Positions 35,329-43,773 of a stretch of 64,000 nt of DNA are shown here, in pieces. The notes under the pieces are model-generated. The model did not search any database. It was given only the letters and a program-made list of their open reading frames with translations, and was not told the DNA's origin. The position numbers and the translations under genes are program-made. Source of the DNA: Cystobacter fuscus (lineage in GTDB: Bacteria > Myxococcota > Myxococcia > Myxococcales > Myxococcaceae); NCBI RefSeq assembly GCF_002305875.1, contig NZ_CP022098.1:7750001-7814000 (forward strand), in the 5' to 3' direction. Numbering within the stretch: position 1 is the stretch's first letter; the number at the start of each line of letters is the position of its first letter.

Positions 35329-36377
35329 TCGAGCGACTCCCGGGCGCGCCGCCAGGCAGCGCGCAGAAGGGGATGGTCCGCCTCGAGTCTCACGCCGAGG
35401 CGGATGTGATGCGGAAGGCCGAAGCTGGTGCAGTCCCGCACCCGGATGCCGGCCTGGGCCGCGGCCGTGGCGAAGGCGTGAGCCTCGGGCACCCGGCACA
35501 GGAGGAACGTGCCCCCGGAGGCGTCCACCCGGGCGCCGGCCTCGGCCAGGAGCAACTGCTGCGCGCCCCGCAGCCGGGACACCTCCGCCCTCACCGCGTC
35601 CACCTGCCCGAGACAGTCGAGCGCCACGCGGCCCGCCGCCAGCGCCGGCACCGACACGTTCCAGGGCGGAAGGGACGCCTGCACCGCGCGAAGCAGCCGT
35701 GGCTCTCCCAGCAGATAGCCGAGCCGCAGCCCCGGCAGGGCGAACACCTTGGTGAGCGAGCGCAGCACCACGACATTGCCGCCCGGGCTCATGGCGGGCA
35801 CGTCCTCGAAGAGCGGCTGGTAGGCCTCGTCCACCACCACCAGCGTCTCGGGCGAGGCCTCCGCCACGGCCCGCAGCGCCTCCATCGGGAAGACGGAGAG
35901 GCAGGGATTGCTCGGCCGGCACACGAAGAGCAGTGACGGCATGTGGCGGCGGAGCATGGCGAGCAACGCCTCGAGGTTCCACGCGAAGGGCGGCCCCTCG
36001 GCGGCCAGGGAGAGCACCGTGGCACCACTGGCGCGCACCGCCTGGGCGTACTCCGTGAAGGCGGGAGTGAGCACCACCGCGCTCCGTCCCGGTCCGGCGA
36101 AGGCGCGAGCCAGCGCCCAGATGAGCTCCACCGAGCCATTGCCCACCACCACCCCATCGAGCGGCAGCCCATGCAGCCCGGCCACGCGCTCGCGCAGGGG
36201 GAGCCCGGTGGGGTGCGGGTAGCGCCGCACGTCCGCGGCACGGACGGCCTCGAGCACCGCTTCCGGGGGAGGCAGCGGGGAGATGCCCGTGCTGAAGTCC
36301 ACGCACCCGGGCGCCGCGTCCCCGCCATGCGGAGAGGGCTCCAGGTGCCACAACTCAGGGCGAGGCGAGGGCAACAC
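35325..36377 (-). CDS. cobD: Threonine-phosphate decarboxylase-like PLP enzyme of B12 synthesis
   Basis: 350 residues if started at GTG 36377, which has a GGGGAGGGG ribosome site at ideal distance; ATGs at 36392 and 36398 are alternatives. A class I/II aminotransferase fold: DFSTGISPLPPP, VGNGSVELIWALARAF, VVDEAYQPLFED, and LRSLTKVFALPGLRLGYLLG with the PLP Lys. It supplies (R)-1-aminopropan-2-ol phosphate for the cobinamide side chain from threonine phosphate. Named CobC in the aerobic scheme. The start overlaps cbiB by 23 bases. A histidinol-phosphate aminotransferase is excluded by the cob context. Confidence 0.9.
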   Translation of the reverse strand: MLPSPRPELWHLEPSPHGGDAAPGCVDFSTGISPLPPPEAVLEAVRAADVRRYPHPTGLPLRERVAGLHGLPLDGVVVGNGSVELIWALARAFAGPGRSAVVLTPAFTEYAQAVRASGATVLSLAAEGPPFAWNLEALLAMLRRHMPSLLFVCRPSNPCLSVFPMEALRAVAEASPETLVVVDEAYQPLFEDVPAMSPGGNVVVLRSLTKVFALPGLRLGYLLGEPRLLRAVQASLPPWNVSVPALAAGRVALDCLGQVDAVRAEVSRLRGAQQLLLAEAGARVDASGGTFLLCRVPEAHAFATAAAQAGIRVRDCTSFGLPHHIRLGVRLEADHPLLRAAWRRARESLE

Positions 36378-37308
36378 GGAACCCCTCCCCATAGACATAG
36401 GCGGCCGTCAGCGTCGCGGCCAGCAACGAGGCCGCCACCATGAGGAAGACCGCCCGGCGGATGTCCTCCGCTCCCGGCTGGCGTCCTCCGGCTCCCAACC
36501 GGTAGTGCCCCACCTTCTCCAACTCCACTCCCAGTCCTCCGGCCACCGCGGCCATGGGGCGGCCCGCGTTGGGGCTCTCGGTGGCGGCGCCGTCGCGCCA
36601 CCAGGAAAGCACCGCCCGGGCCGGAGAGGCACCACACAGCGCGCACGCCAGCACGAGGAGCGCGGCGGACAAGCGCGCGGGCACCAGGTTGAGGACGTCG
36701 TCCAGCCGGGCGGCGGCCTTGCCCAACCACTCCAGCTCTCCGCGGTAGCCAATCATCGCATCCAGGGTGTTGGCCGCCCGGTACGCGAGCGCCCCGGGGA
36801 CTCCCGCCACCGCGTAGAAGAGCAGCGGTGCCACCACCGAGTCCGAGGTGTTCTCCGCCACCGACTCCACCGCCGCCGCCGCCAACAGCGGGGGCTCCAG
36901 GCCCGAGGTGTCGCGCGACACGAGGCTGCGCAAGGCGAAGCGAGCCGCGGGCGCATCCCCCTCGCGCAGCGCGCGGAAGACGGCCAGGCCCGCCTCGGCG
37001 AGGGCCCGCACCGCGAAGGCGCTCTTGAGGAGGTACACCTCGAGCGCCAGTTGCACGAGGGGCCAGGAGGAGACGAGGCGGAGCAGTGCCCACGCTCCGA
37101 GTCCGAAGAGCACGGGACCCGTCACCGCCATCACCAGGCCGTGGAGAAAGGCGGGAACGGGCGCACGGGGCGCCAGCCGGCGCAGGCGCCGTTGCAGGCG
37201 TCCCATCCACACCACGGGGTGCACCACCGTGGGGGGCTCGCCCCAGGCAAGGTCCACCACGAGCGCGGCCACCAGCACCAGGACCGCGTGCAGTCCCCCG
37301 TCCATCAT
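36355..37308 (-). CDS. cbiB: Adenosylcobinamide-phosphate synthase (membrane)
   Basis: 317 residues. It attaches aminopropanol phosphate to adenosylcobyric acid. Marks: DLAWGEPPTVVHPVVWMGRL at the N-terminus, RSLVSRDTSGL, AAAAVESVAENTSDSVVAPLLFYAVAGVPG and the NTLDAMIGYRGELEWLG motif, then SPNAGRPMAAVAGGLGVELEKVGHYRLG. Four to five hydrophobic segments show an inner-membrane protein. It overlaps cobU by 4 bases and cobD by 23. Confidence 0.95.
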   Translation of the reverse strand: MMDGGLHAVLVLVAALVVDLAWGEPPTVVHPVVWMGRLQRRLRRLAPRAPVPAFLHGLVMAVTGPVLFGLGAWALLRLVSSWPLVQLALEVYLLKSAFAVRALAEAGLAVFRALREGDAPAARFALRSLVSRDTSGLEPPLLAAAAVESVAENTSDSVVAPLLFYAVAGVPGALAYRAANTLDAMIGYRGELEWLGKAAARLDDVLNLVPARLSAALLVLACALCGASPARAVLSWWRDGAATESPNAGRPMAAVAGGLGVELEKVGHYRLGAGGRQPGAEDIRRAVFLMVAASLLAATLTAAYVYGEGFRVALASP

Positions 37309-37850
37309 CCGCCCGCCCCCACCACCCAGTCGCCCGGCTTGATCCGCAGCAACAGCCCGAGCGCGCCGAAGTACACCTCGTCCGCCGCGGCCGCCAGGCG
37401 CTGGTGCGCTCCACCACTCACGTCACGGAAGGTGCGTCCCAGCGGTGTCTCGGGGACGAGGCCCATGCCGACCTCGTTGGTCACCAGGATGGTGGCGCTC
37501 CGCCGCCGCTGGAGCACCCCCACCAGCCGATCCACCTCGCCGAGAATGGTCTCCGCGCCATCCCCCCGAAGCAGGAGGTTGGACAGCCACAGCGTCACGC
37601 AGTCCACCACCGCCACGTCCGCCGTGTCCTCTTCCAACACCTCGCACAGCCGGCGCGGCTCCTCCACCGTCTCGAAGAGCCCGACCCGCTCCTCCCGGTG
37701 GCGCCGCGCCCTCTCGCGCATCTCGTCGTCGAAGGGCTCGGAGGTGGCGACGAAGGTGCGCCGCGTGCCCAGCTTTTGTGCCAGCTCGAGCGCGAAGCGG
37801 CTCTTGCCACAGCGCACGCCGCCGCCCACCAGGACGATCTTCCCGCTCAC
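37305..37850 (-). CDS. cobU: Adenosylcobinamide kinase / phosphate guanylyltransferase
   Basis: 181 residues from GTG 37850 (overlaps the cbiZ stop). The bifunctional enzyme phosphorylates adenosylcobinamide and transfers GMP to it. Marks: the P-loop LVGGGVRCGKSRFALELA, FVATSEPFDDEMRERARRHR with the guanylylated His region, VVDCVTLWLSNLLLR, and LVTNEVGMGLVPETPLGRTFRD. Length is normal. With cbiZ next to it, it serves both the de novo and the salvage route. Confidence 0.95.
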   Translation of the reverse strand: MSGKIVLVGGGVRCGKSRFALELAQKLGTRRTFVATSEPFDDEMRERARRHREERVGLFETVEEPRRLCEVLEEDTADVAVVDCVTLWLSNLLLRGDGAETILGEVDRLVGVLQRRRSATILVTNEVGMGLVPETPLGRTFRDVSGGAHQRLAAAADEVYFGALGLLLRIKPGDWVVGAGG

Positions 37851-38536
37851 CGCGCACCTCGCTCTTCCAGCCAACGGCGCACCCCGCGCGCGGTGGCCTC
37901 TCGCACCGCGCCTCCCAGCAGGCTGCCGAGCCGGGTGTGCTTGCCCATGTACTCCTCTCCTCCAGGCCCTTCCGGAGCCGCCACCACGATGCAGTCGGTG
38001 CCCGTCCCGGTGGCCACTCGCAGCGAGCGGCGGCTGGGCACTCGCGCCTCCATGAGGGCCGCCGTCCGGGCCTCCGCCGCGAGCGCCATGGCCTCCACCA
38101 ACGCGCTCTCCGAGAGGGGCTGGGACACCTGGCACAGCAGGTTGATGGTGCCCACGCTCCGCAGGGGCCCGGGCTCATCCCCGGCCGCCAGCGCGTTGCC
38201 CAGCCCCACGGTGGCCACGCAGCGCGCCGAGAACGCACCGGACGCGAGGTGCACGTCATCGAAGGTGGACACGTCACGCGAGGTGAGCAGGCCCACCGTC
38301 TCCTCCGGCGACTCCTCCCCGAGGCTGGCCGTGAGGAGCGCCAGCGGATCCACGCCCGGGACGAGATCGTCGTCACGCACCTGCCGCCACACCACCGCCC
38401 GGGCGCGTCGGCGACCCCCGTTGAGGATGGCCCACGAGAGGACGGCGTGCGGACGGGCGAAGCGCACCACGAGCACCCGCCCGCCTCGCTCCAGGGAGGG
38501 CGCTTCCCCCTCCAGCGTGGCGAGGGCGGCCGTCAT
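37847..38536 (-). CDS. cbiZ: Adenosylcobinamide amidohydrolase
   Basis: 229 residues from the ATG at 38536. CbiZ cuts the amide bond of adenosyl-pseudocobalamin or adenosylcobinamide to give adenosylcobyric acid, which lets cells remodel foreign corrinoids. Motifs: LSWAILNGGRRRARAVVW, FDDVHLASGAFSARCVATVGLGNALAAG, and the conserved ATGTGTDCIVVAAPEGPG with KHTRLGSLLGGAVREA. It is unusual to see it inside a complete de novo operon. GTGA/ATGA overlaps with both neighbours tie it to the unit. Confidence 0.9.
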   Translation of the reverse strand: MTAALATLEGEAPSLERGGRVLVVRFARPHAVLSWAILNGGRRRARAVVWRQVRDDDLVPGVDPLALLTASLGEESPEETVGLLTSRDVSTFDDVHLASGAFSARCVATVGLGNALAAGDEPGPLRSVGTINLLCQVSQPLSESALVEAMALAAEARTAALMEARVPSRRSLRVATGTGTDCIVVAAPEGPGGEEYMGKHTRLGSLLGGAVREATARGVRRWLEERGAR

Positions 38537-39924
38537 GTCCCCTGCTCCTTGAAGGCGCGCGCAGAGGCCACGAGTCCCTCGGCGACCAGGGGGTTGGAGG
38601 CCCAGTGGGCGTGGACGTAGGAAGCCAGCACGTTGGGCGGGCCGAAGCCCTCGGTATGGATGGTGCCGCCGCGACGCTTGCGGATGCGCAGGACTCCACC
38701 CTGCTCGGGGACTCCCTCCAACGTGGAGTAGCGGAACTGGTGCCCACGGAAGCGCAGCCCCGCTCCGCCCAGCACGGTGCGCACCGTCGTCTCCACCTCC
38801 ACGTAGCCGAGCGCCTGGAGCTTGGGCGCCATCACCGCCACCCCGGGCACGAGCCCAACCATGGGGAAGTCCCGGCCCTCGAGGGTGCGGATGGCCTGGC
38901 TGAGGTACATCATCCCGCCGCACTCGGCGTAGATGGGGCCGCCGCGCGCGGCGAAGTCGGAGAGGGCGCGCCGCAGGGACTGGTTGTCGGCCAGCTTCTG
39001 TGCATGCAGCTCCGGGTAGCCGCCTCCGAGGTAGACGGCGTGCACGTCCGGAGGGAGCGCCGCGTCCGCGAGCGGCGAGAAGGGCACGCACTGGGCACCG
39101 AGCCGCTCGAGCCGCCGCAGGTTGTCCGCGTAATAGAAGTGGAAGGCGGCATCCTGGGCCACCGCGATGCGGCAGGTGACGGGGGCCTCGGAGCGATCCT
39201 CCTCCGGTGCCTCCGGCAGGGCCGGGGCCTCTCGCGCGAGGCGAAGGAAGGCCTCCGTGTCATTCCATTCGGAGAGGAGCGTGCCCCAGGCGTCGAAGTG
39301 CCCCGAGGGGATGCTCTCCTCGGAAGCGGTGAGCAGTCCCAGGTGGCGCTCGGGGAAGGCGAGTGCCTCCTGGGCGGGCAGTCCCCCCACCACGGGCACC
39401 GCCGTGCCACGAGCCGCGCGCTGGAGCAGCTCCAGGTGGCTGCGGCTGCCCACGCGGTTGGCGAAGAGGCCCGCCACCTTCAGCTCCGGATCGAAGGCCG
39501 CCAACCCGGTGCCGATGGCGGCGATGGTGCGCGCCATGCCCGAGACATCCACCACCGCGAGCACGGGCGCCGCCAGCCACTTGGCCACCTGCGCCGCCGA
39601 GCCCTCCTCCGAGTCCGGCGAGGCCCCGTCATAGAGCCCCATCACCCCCTCGATGAGCGCCACGTCGTGGCCCTGAGTGGCGTGCCGGAAGGTGGAGACG
39701 ACGGCATCGCGGCCCATCAGCCAGCCATCGAGGTTGTGGCACGGCGCCCCGGTGGTGCGCGCGTGGTAGCTCGGATCGAGGTAGTCCGGACCGCACTTGA
39801 AGGTGGCCACCTTCAGGCCGCGCGCCTGGAGCGCCCGGGTGAGGGCCACCATGACGGTCGTCTTGCCCACGCCGCTGGACGTGCCCGCCACCACCAGCCG
39901 GGGAATCAAGGGAGCTCCGTCCAT
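38533..39924 (-). CDS. cbiA: Cobyrinate a,c-diamide synthase
   Basis: 463 residues. It amidates side chains a and c of cobyrinate using glutamine and ATP. Marks: VVAGTSSGVGKTTVMVALTR, FKCGPDYLDPSYH, LIEGVMGLYDG and, in the C-terminal glutaminase domain, VYLGGGYPELHA, YAECGGMMYL with the nucleophile Cys, and FRGHQFRYST. Named CobB in the aerobic scheme. It is placed between cbiZ and btuR with 4-base and 1-base overlaps. Confidence 0.96.
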   Translation of the reverse strand: MDGAPLIPRLVVAGTSSGVGKTTVMVALTRALQARGLKVATFKCGPDYLDPSYHARTTGAPCHNLDGWLMGRDAVVSTFRHATQGHDVALIEGVMGLYDGASPDSEEGSAAQVAKWLAAPVLAVVDVSGMARTIAAIGTGLAAFDPELKVAGLFANRVGSRSHLELLQRAARGTAVPVVGGLPAQEALAFPERHLGLLTASEESIPSGHFDAWGTLLSEWNDTEAFLRLAREAPALPEAPEEDRSEAPVTCRIAVAQDAAFHFYYADNLRRLERLGAQCVPFSPLADAALPPDVHAVYLGGGYPELHAQKLADNQSLRRALSDFAARGGPIYAECGGMMYLSQAIRTLEGRDFPMVGLVPGVAVMAPKLQALGYVEVETTVRTVLGGAGLRFRGHQFRYSTLEGVPEQGGVLRIRKRRGGTIHTEGFGPPNVLASYVHAHWASNPLVAEGLVASARAFKEQGT

Positions 39925-40454
39925 CAGAAGTCGAGCCCCACCTGGGCGGGAATGCCCTTCTCGAAGGGATGGCGCACGTTGCGCATCTCGGTGACGAGCT
40001 CCGCCGCCGCCACCAGGGGCTCCGGAGCGGAGCGCCCGGTGATGATCACATGCACGTGGGCGGGCCGTGCCGCCAGCGCCTCCATCACCTCGTCCACGGG
40101 GACGAAGCCGTAGTTGAGCACGTACGTCAGCTCATCGAGCACCACCACCTCGTGCTCACCGCTCGTCATCAGCCGCCGGGCCTCGGCCCAGGCCTCCTGG
40201 GCGGCCCGCTTGTCCCGGGAGATGTCCTCGCTCTCCCAGGTGAAACCGCGTCCCATGGTGAGGAAGACGAGCCCGGGGATGGTCTCCGCGTAGGTGCGCT
40301 CGCCCGTCTTCCACTTGCCCTTGATGAACTGCACCACCGCGGGCTTCATCCCCCGGCCGAGCGCGCGGAACACCACGCCGAGCGCGGCGGTGGTCTTCCC
40401 CTTGCCATCTCCCGTGTAGACGACCAGCAGTCCCTTCGTCGGCCTCGCGTTCAC
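39924..40454 (-). CDS. btuR: Cob(I)yrinic acid a,c-diamide adenosyltransferase (BtuR/CobO type)
   Basis: 176 residues from GTG 40454 with an AGGAG site 8 bases upstream. It moves the adenosyl group of ATP to the reduced cobalt. Marks: VVYTGDGKGKTTAALGVVFRALGRG (an unusual P-loop), FIKGKWKTGER, VVLDELTYVLNYGFV and VIITGRSAPEPL. No flavin reductase for Co(II) to Co(I) is named nearby; the ferredoxin-reductase-like gene at 48666 could do this. Overlaps SUMT (GTGA) and cbiA. Confidence 0.95.
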   Translation of the reverse strand: MNARPTKGLLVVYTGDGKGKTTAALGVVFRALGRGMKPAVVQFIKGKWKTGERTYAETIPGLVFLTMGRGFTWESEDISRDKRAAQEAWAEARRLMTSGEHEVVVLDELTYVLNYGFVPVDEVMEALAARPAHVHVIITGRSAPEPLVAAAELVTEMRNVRHPFEKGIPAQVGLDF

Positions 40455-41779
40455 GTTCCACGCTCCTGTCGCTCGAACCACGCGAGGCGCTCGCGCAGCC
40501 GCACCACCTCGCCCACCACCACCAGGGCCGGCGGCCCCAGCACGTTGTGCTCCCGCACCCGCTCGGCGAGCGTCTCCAGGGTGCCCACCACCACCACCTG
40601 CTCGGACGAGGTGGCCGCGGCGATGTAGGCCGCGGGCGTCTGGGGGCTGCGTCCACACTCCACCAGCCGGGCCAGGTTGGCCTCCAGCTTCCGGGTGGCC
40701 ATGAAGAGCACCAGCGTGCCTCCGGCCGCGCCCAGCTTCTCCCAGTGCGTGAGGCTGCGAGGCCCCTCGATGTCGTGCCCCGTGACGAAGGAGACGTCGG
40801 AGGCGTACTGCCGGTGGGTGAGCGGGATGCCGGCGTAGGCGGCGGCGCCGAGCGCGGCCGAGATGCCGGGCACCACCTCGTAGGCGATGCCCGCCTCCAG
40901 CAACTCCTCCGCCTCCTCACCGCCTCGCCCGAAGATGAACGGATCTCCCTGCTTCAAGCGCACCACGTGCCGCCCGGCGCGGGCTCGCTCGAGCACCGCC
41001 GGGTGCAGCCGGTAGCCGGCCTGGGTGGAGCCCTGATTGCGGTGGCCCACGAGGATGCGTTCCGCCTGGGGGCCGATCTCCGCGAGCACCGCCGGGGGGA
41101 TGAGGGCGTCGTAGGCCACCACATCCGCCTGTTGCAGCAGGGTGCGCGCGCGCACGGTGAGCAGTCCCGGATCTCCCGGCCCCGCTCCCACCAGGGACAC
41201 GAAACCGCCCCGGCGTTCGTCCCGCCCACGCCCGAGGACCCCCTCGCAGAAGCGCACCCGCTCCTCCAGCGAGGCGCAGGCGTCCGGAACGAAGTGCAAC
41301 CGCGCGGCGGAGACGGAGCGGCGCAGGAGCGACTCGAGGACGAGCTGGTAGCGCATCTCGTCCATGGGGCTGTCACCGCGGACGCCGTCCCGCTCGTAGG
41401 GGATGACGCCCCGGGGGAGGACGAAGAGGGCGTCGTAGTGCCCCCCGAGCGCCGGAGTCTCGAAGAACTCCGGCACGAGCTCCGCGCACCCGTGCTGGAG
41501 CGCATGGGCGGCGAAGTCCGTGGCGCAGTTGTCCGCCACGAAGCCCTCGCTCCGCTCCGCCTCTCGCCGCTGGCGCACGGCCCACAGCTCCCGGAGCACC
41601 TGCGCGCGCTCGGGCACGGGCAACTCCGCCAGGCGCTTGCCGGTGCGCAGGACGAACTCCCGCGTCTCCTCGGGGACGATGGGCAGCCCGAGGCGGCTCG
41701 CCAGCGCGTTCACGAGCGTCGTCTTCCCCACCCCGGCCGCGCCGGTGATGGCAATGCGCAATGGCCGGTCAGCGCGCAT
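40451..41779 (-). CDS. Fusion of a NadR-like P-loop ATPase and uroporphyrinogen-III C-methyltransferase
   Basis: 442 residues. Residues 1 to about 190 form an AAA_28/NadR-kinase-like domain: IAITGAAGVGKTTLVNALASR (P-loop), VPEETREFVLRTGKRL, then VADNCATDFAAHALQHG and a ALFVLPRGVIPYERDGVR segment. Residues about 195-442 are a complete [54 protein letters not shown], and PPALVVVGEVVRL. The SUMT part makes precorrin-2 for B12. The N-terminal domain is not a usual part of SUMT; it could phosphorylate a nucleoside or small alcohol, or act as a regulator. There is no internal ribosome site or stop, so it is one chain. Confidence 0.9.
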   Translation of the reverse strand: MRADRPLRIAITGAAGVGKTTLVNALASRLGLPIVPEETREFVLRTGKRLAELPVPERAQVLRELWAVRQRREAERSEGFVADNCATDFAAHALQHGCAELVPEFFETPALGGHYDALFVLPRGVIPYERDGVRGDSPMDEMRYQLVLESLLRRSVSAARLHFVPDACASLEERVRFCEGVLGRGRDERRGGFVSLVGAGPGDPGLLTVRARTLLQQADVVAYDALIPPAVLAEIGPQAERILVGHRNQGSTQAGYRLHPAVLERARAGRHVVRLKQGDPFIFGRGGEEAEELLEAGIAYEVVPGISAALGAAAYAGIPLTHRQYASDVSFVTGHDIEGPRSLTHWEKLGAAGGTLVLFMATRKLEANLARLVECGRSPQTPAAYIAAATSSEQVVVVGTLETLAERVREHNVLGPPALVVVGEVVRLRERLAWFERQERGT

Positions 41780-42536
41780 CGTCCGTGCCCCTGCGGAAGC
41801 GGTGGGTGAAGGTCGGGTCGTACAGGCGCGAGTTGGCGAAGTCCTTCGCCTCCAGCACCTCGCCCACCAGGATCATCGCGGTCGCGTTGATGCGCTCGGC
41901 GCGCACCTTGTCTCCGATGTCCGCCAGGGTGCCACGCACCACCTTCTGATCCGGCCAGGTGGCCTTCTGCACCACCGCCACGGGGCAGTCCGGTCCGTAG
42001 GAGGGCAGCAGCTTCTCCACCACGTCGCGGATGAGGCCGGCGCTGAGGAAGAGCGCCAGGGTGGCACGGTGGCGCGCCAGATCCTCCAGCTTCTCTCCCT
42101 CCGGCATGAGGGTACGTCCCTCGGCGCGGGTGACGATGACCGTCTGCGACAGCTCGGGCAGCGTCAGCTCCTTGCCCAGCACCGCGGCCGCGGCGGTGAA
42201 GGAGGAGACGCCCGGGATGATCTCGTAGGGGATGCCGAGCTCGACGAGCCTGCGGATCTGCTCCGCGGTGGAGCCGAAGATGGACGGATCTCCCGTGTGC
42301 ACGCGGGCCACGTCCTGATCCGCGGCATGGGCCTCCTTGAGGACGTCGATGATCTGCTCGAGCGTCATGGACGAGGAGTCGAGCACCCGCGCATCCGGCC
42401 GGGCCCGGGCGATGACCGCCTGCGGGACGAGCGAGCCGGTGTAGAGCACCACGGGGCACTGCTCGACGAGCTCGGCTCCGCGCACGGTGATGAGCTTCGG
42501 ATCTCCGGGTCCGGCACCGATGATGTAGACCTTCAT
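41769..42536 (-). CDS. cbiF: Cobalt-precorrin-4 / precorrin-4 C11-methyltransferase
   Basis: 255 residues from the ATG at 42536. It methylates C-11 of the ring with S-adenosylmethionine. Marks: VYIIGAGPGDPKLITVRG, VLYTGSLVP, VARVHTGDPSIFGSTAEQI, IPYEIIPGVSSFTAAAAVLG, and VVQKATWPDQKVVRGTL. The ending overlaps the SUMT fusion by 11 bases. The oxygen-independent route is indicated by cbiG, cbiD and cbiX in the operon. Confidence 0.95.
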   Translation of the reverse strand: MKVYIIGAGPGDPKLITVRGAELVEQCPVVLYTGSLVPQAVIARARPDARVLDSSSMTLEQIIDVLKEAHAADQDVARVHTGDPSIFGSTAEQIRRLVELGIPYEIIPGVSSFTAAAAVLGKELTLPELSQTVIVTRAEGRTLMPEGEKLEDLARHRATLALFLSAGLIRDVVEKLLPSYGPDCPVAVVQKATWPDQKVVRGTLADIGDKVRAERINATAMILVGEVLEAKDFANSRLYDPTFTHRFRRGTDDAR

Positions 42537-42546
42537 TGTCTTCTCC

Positions 42547-42942
42547 TCACGAGCAGCGCAGGACGGAGTCGCGCACCAGATCCCAGACATGTCCGGGCAC
42601 CAGGCCGAGCCAGCGGGCGTCCGTCTCCGGCTTCGCCTCGTGCTCGGTCACCAGCCGCCACAGCCGCTCCGACACCGAGCCGTTGCGGCGGATGACCAGC
42701 CGCTCGAAGAGCAGCCGCGCCAGGGCCTCTCCCTCGAGTTCCATCACCAGCAGCGGCGCGGCCACCTCCACCGGGCGCACCGGCGAGAGCCGTACGAAGG
42801 GCAACTCCACGCCGGGAAGCTGGGCGGGAGGCTCGAAGCCCGCCGCGGCCCAGTCACACGGCTCCTTGAGATCTCCCACCAGGAAGAACGCCCCCTCGGT
42901 GGAAGCAAGCAACGCACCCGCCAGACGTCCCACACGCGCCAT
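42547..42942 (-). CDS. Unknown 131-residue protein inside the B12 operon
   Basis: The ATG has an AGGAGG ribosome site 8 bases upstream, and the gene sits 3 bases after cbiH and 10 before cbiF, so it is a true member of the operon. I do not recognise it. It starts MARVGRLAGALLASTEGAFFL, has a Pro-rich centre (EPPAQLPGVELPF, LSPVRPVEVAAPLLVMELEG) and ends WDLVRDSVLRCS. No signal peptide, metal motif or nucleotide site is visible; the first hydrophobic stretch is too short and broken for a clear membrane span. A helper of the methyltransferases or of ring reduction is possible by position only. Confidence 0.6.
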   Translation of the reverse strand: MARVGRLAGALLASTEGAFFLVGDLKEPCDWAAAGFEPPAQLPGVELPFVRLSPVRPVEVAAPLLVMELEGEALARLLFERLVIRRNGSVSERLWRLVTEHEAKPETDARWLGLVPGHVWDLVRDSVLRCS

Positions 42943-42945
42943 GGT

Positions 42946-43773
42946 TCAGACCTCCTCTTCGCGAACGACGAGTGAACGGCCCGGCTGCTGCCCCGGGAGC
43001 ACATCTCCCTCGAGGGTGTACTTCCGCGTGTAGCCACGGGGCGTCACCATGTAGCCCTCGAAGAAGAAGGTGTGGGAGTTGCCCACGATGACCGTGGTCA
43101 ACATGCCGATCTCGTAGTCGAGGAAGTGATCCAGGTCGGTCATCACCACCTTCTCCGCCTCGCGGTAGGCGCCCTTCACCAGCGCCACCGGGGTGGAGCC
43201 CTCGCGGTAGCGGCGGATGATGGAGTGGGCCTCCACGATCTGCCGGGTGCGCCGCCCGCTCGCGGGGTTGTAGAGCGAGATGACGAAGTCGGACGACGCG
43301 GCGGCCTCGATGCGTTTGGCGATGACGGCCCACGGCGTGAGCAGATCCGACAGGGAGATGGTGCAGCTGTCGTGGACCAGCGGAGCACCCACGCGCGAGG
43401 CGCAGGAGTTGGCCGCGGTGATGCCGGGCACCAGGTTGAGCGTGGGTGCATCCCCGCGCTTCCAACCGATCTCCCGCAACACCTCGAAGACGAGCCCCGC
43501 CATGCCGTAGACGCCCGCATCCCCGGAGGAGACGAGCGCCACGTTGGCACCGGCCCGGGCGCGTTCCACCGCGGCGCGGGCGCGGCCGATCTCCTCCGTC
43601 ATGCCCGTCTGCACCACTTCCTTGCCCTCGAGGAGGTGGCGCACGAGCTTGATATAGGTGCGGTAGCCCACCACCACCTGGGCATCGCGGATGGCCTCCA
43701 GGGCGGCGGGGGTGGCGTGAGCGCCATCGCCCGGCCCGATGCCAACGACGGACAGGATTCCTCCCTCAGCCAT
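42946..43773 (-). CDS. cbiH: Cobalt-precorrin-3 / precorrin-3B C17-methyltransferase
   Basis: 275 residues. It methylates C-17 and contracts the ring. Marks: LSVVGIGPGDGAHATPAALEAI, VVGYRTYIKLV, VALVSSGDAGVYGMAGLVFEV, LVPGITAANSCASRVGAPLVHDSC, DFVISLYNPASGRRTRQI, and VIVGNSHTFFFEGYMVTPRGY. The length is slightly more than the usual 240-250 because of a charged C-terminal tail. It overlaps cbiG by 8 bases. Confidence 0.95.
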   Translation of the reverse strand: MAEGGILSVVGIGPGDGAHATPAALEAIRDAQVVVGYRTYIKLVRHLLEGKEVVQTGMTEEIGRARAAVERARAGANVALVSSGDAGVYGMAGLVFEVLREIGWKRGDAPTLNLVPGITAANSCASRVGAPLVHDSCTISLSDLLTPWAVIAKRIEAAASSDFVISLYNPASGRRTRQIVEAHSIIRRYREGSTPVALVKGAYREAEKVVMTDLDHFLDYEIGMLTTVIVGNSHTFFFEGYMVTPRGYTRKYTLEGDVLPGQQPGRSLVVREEEV

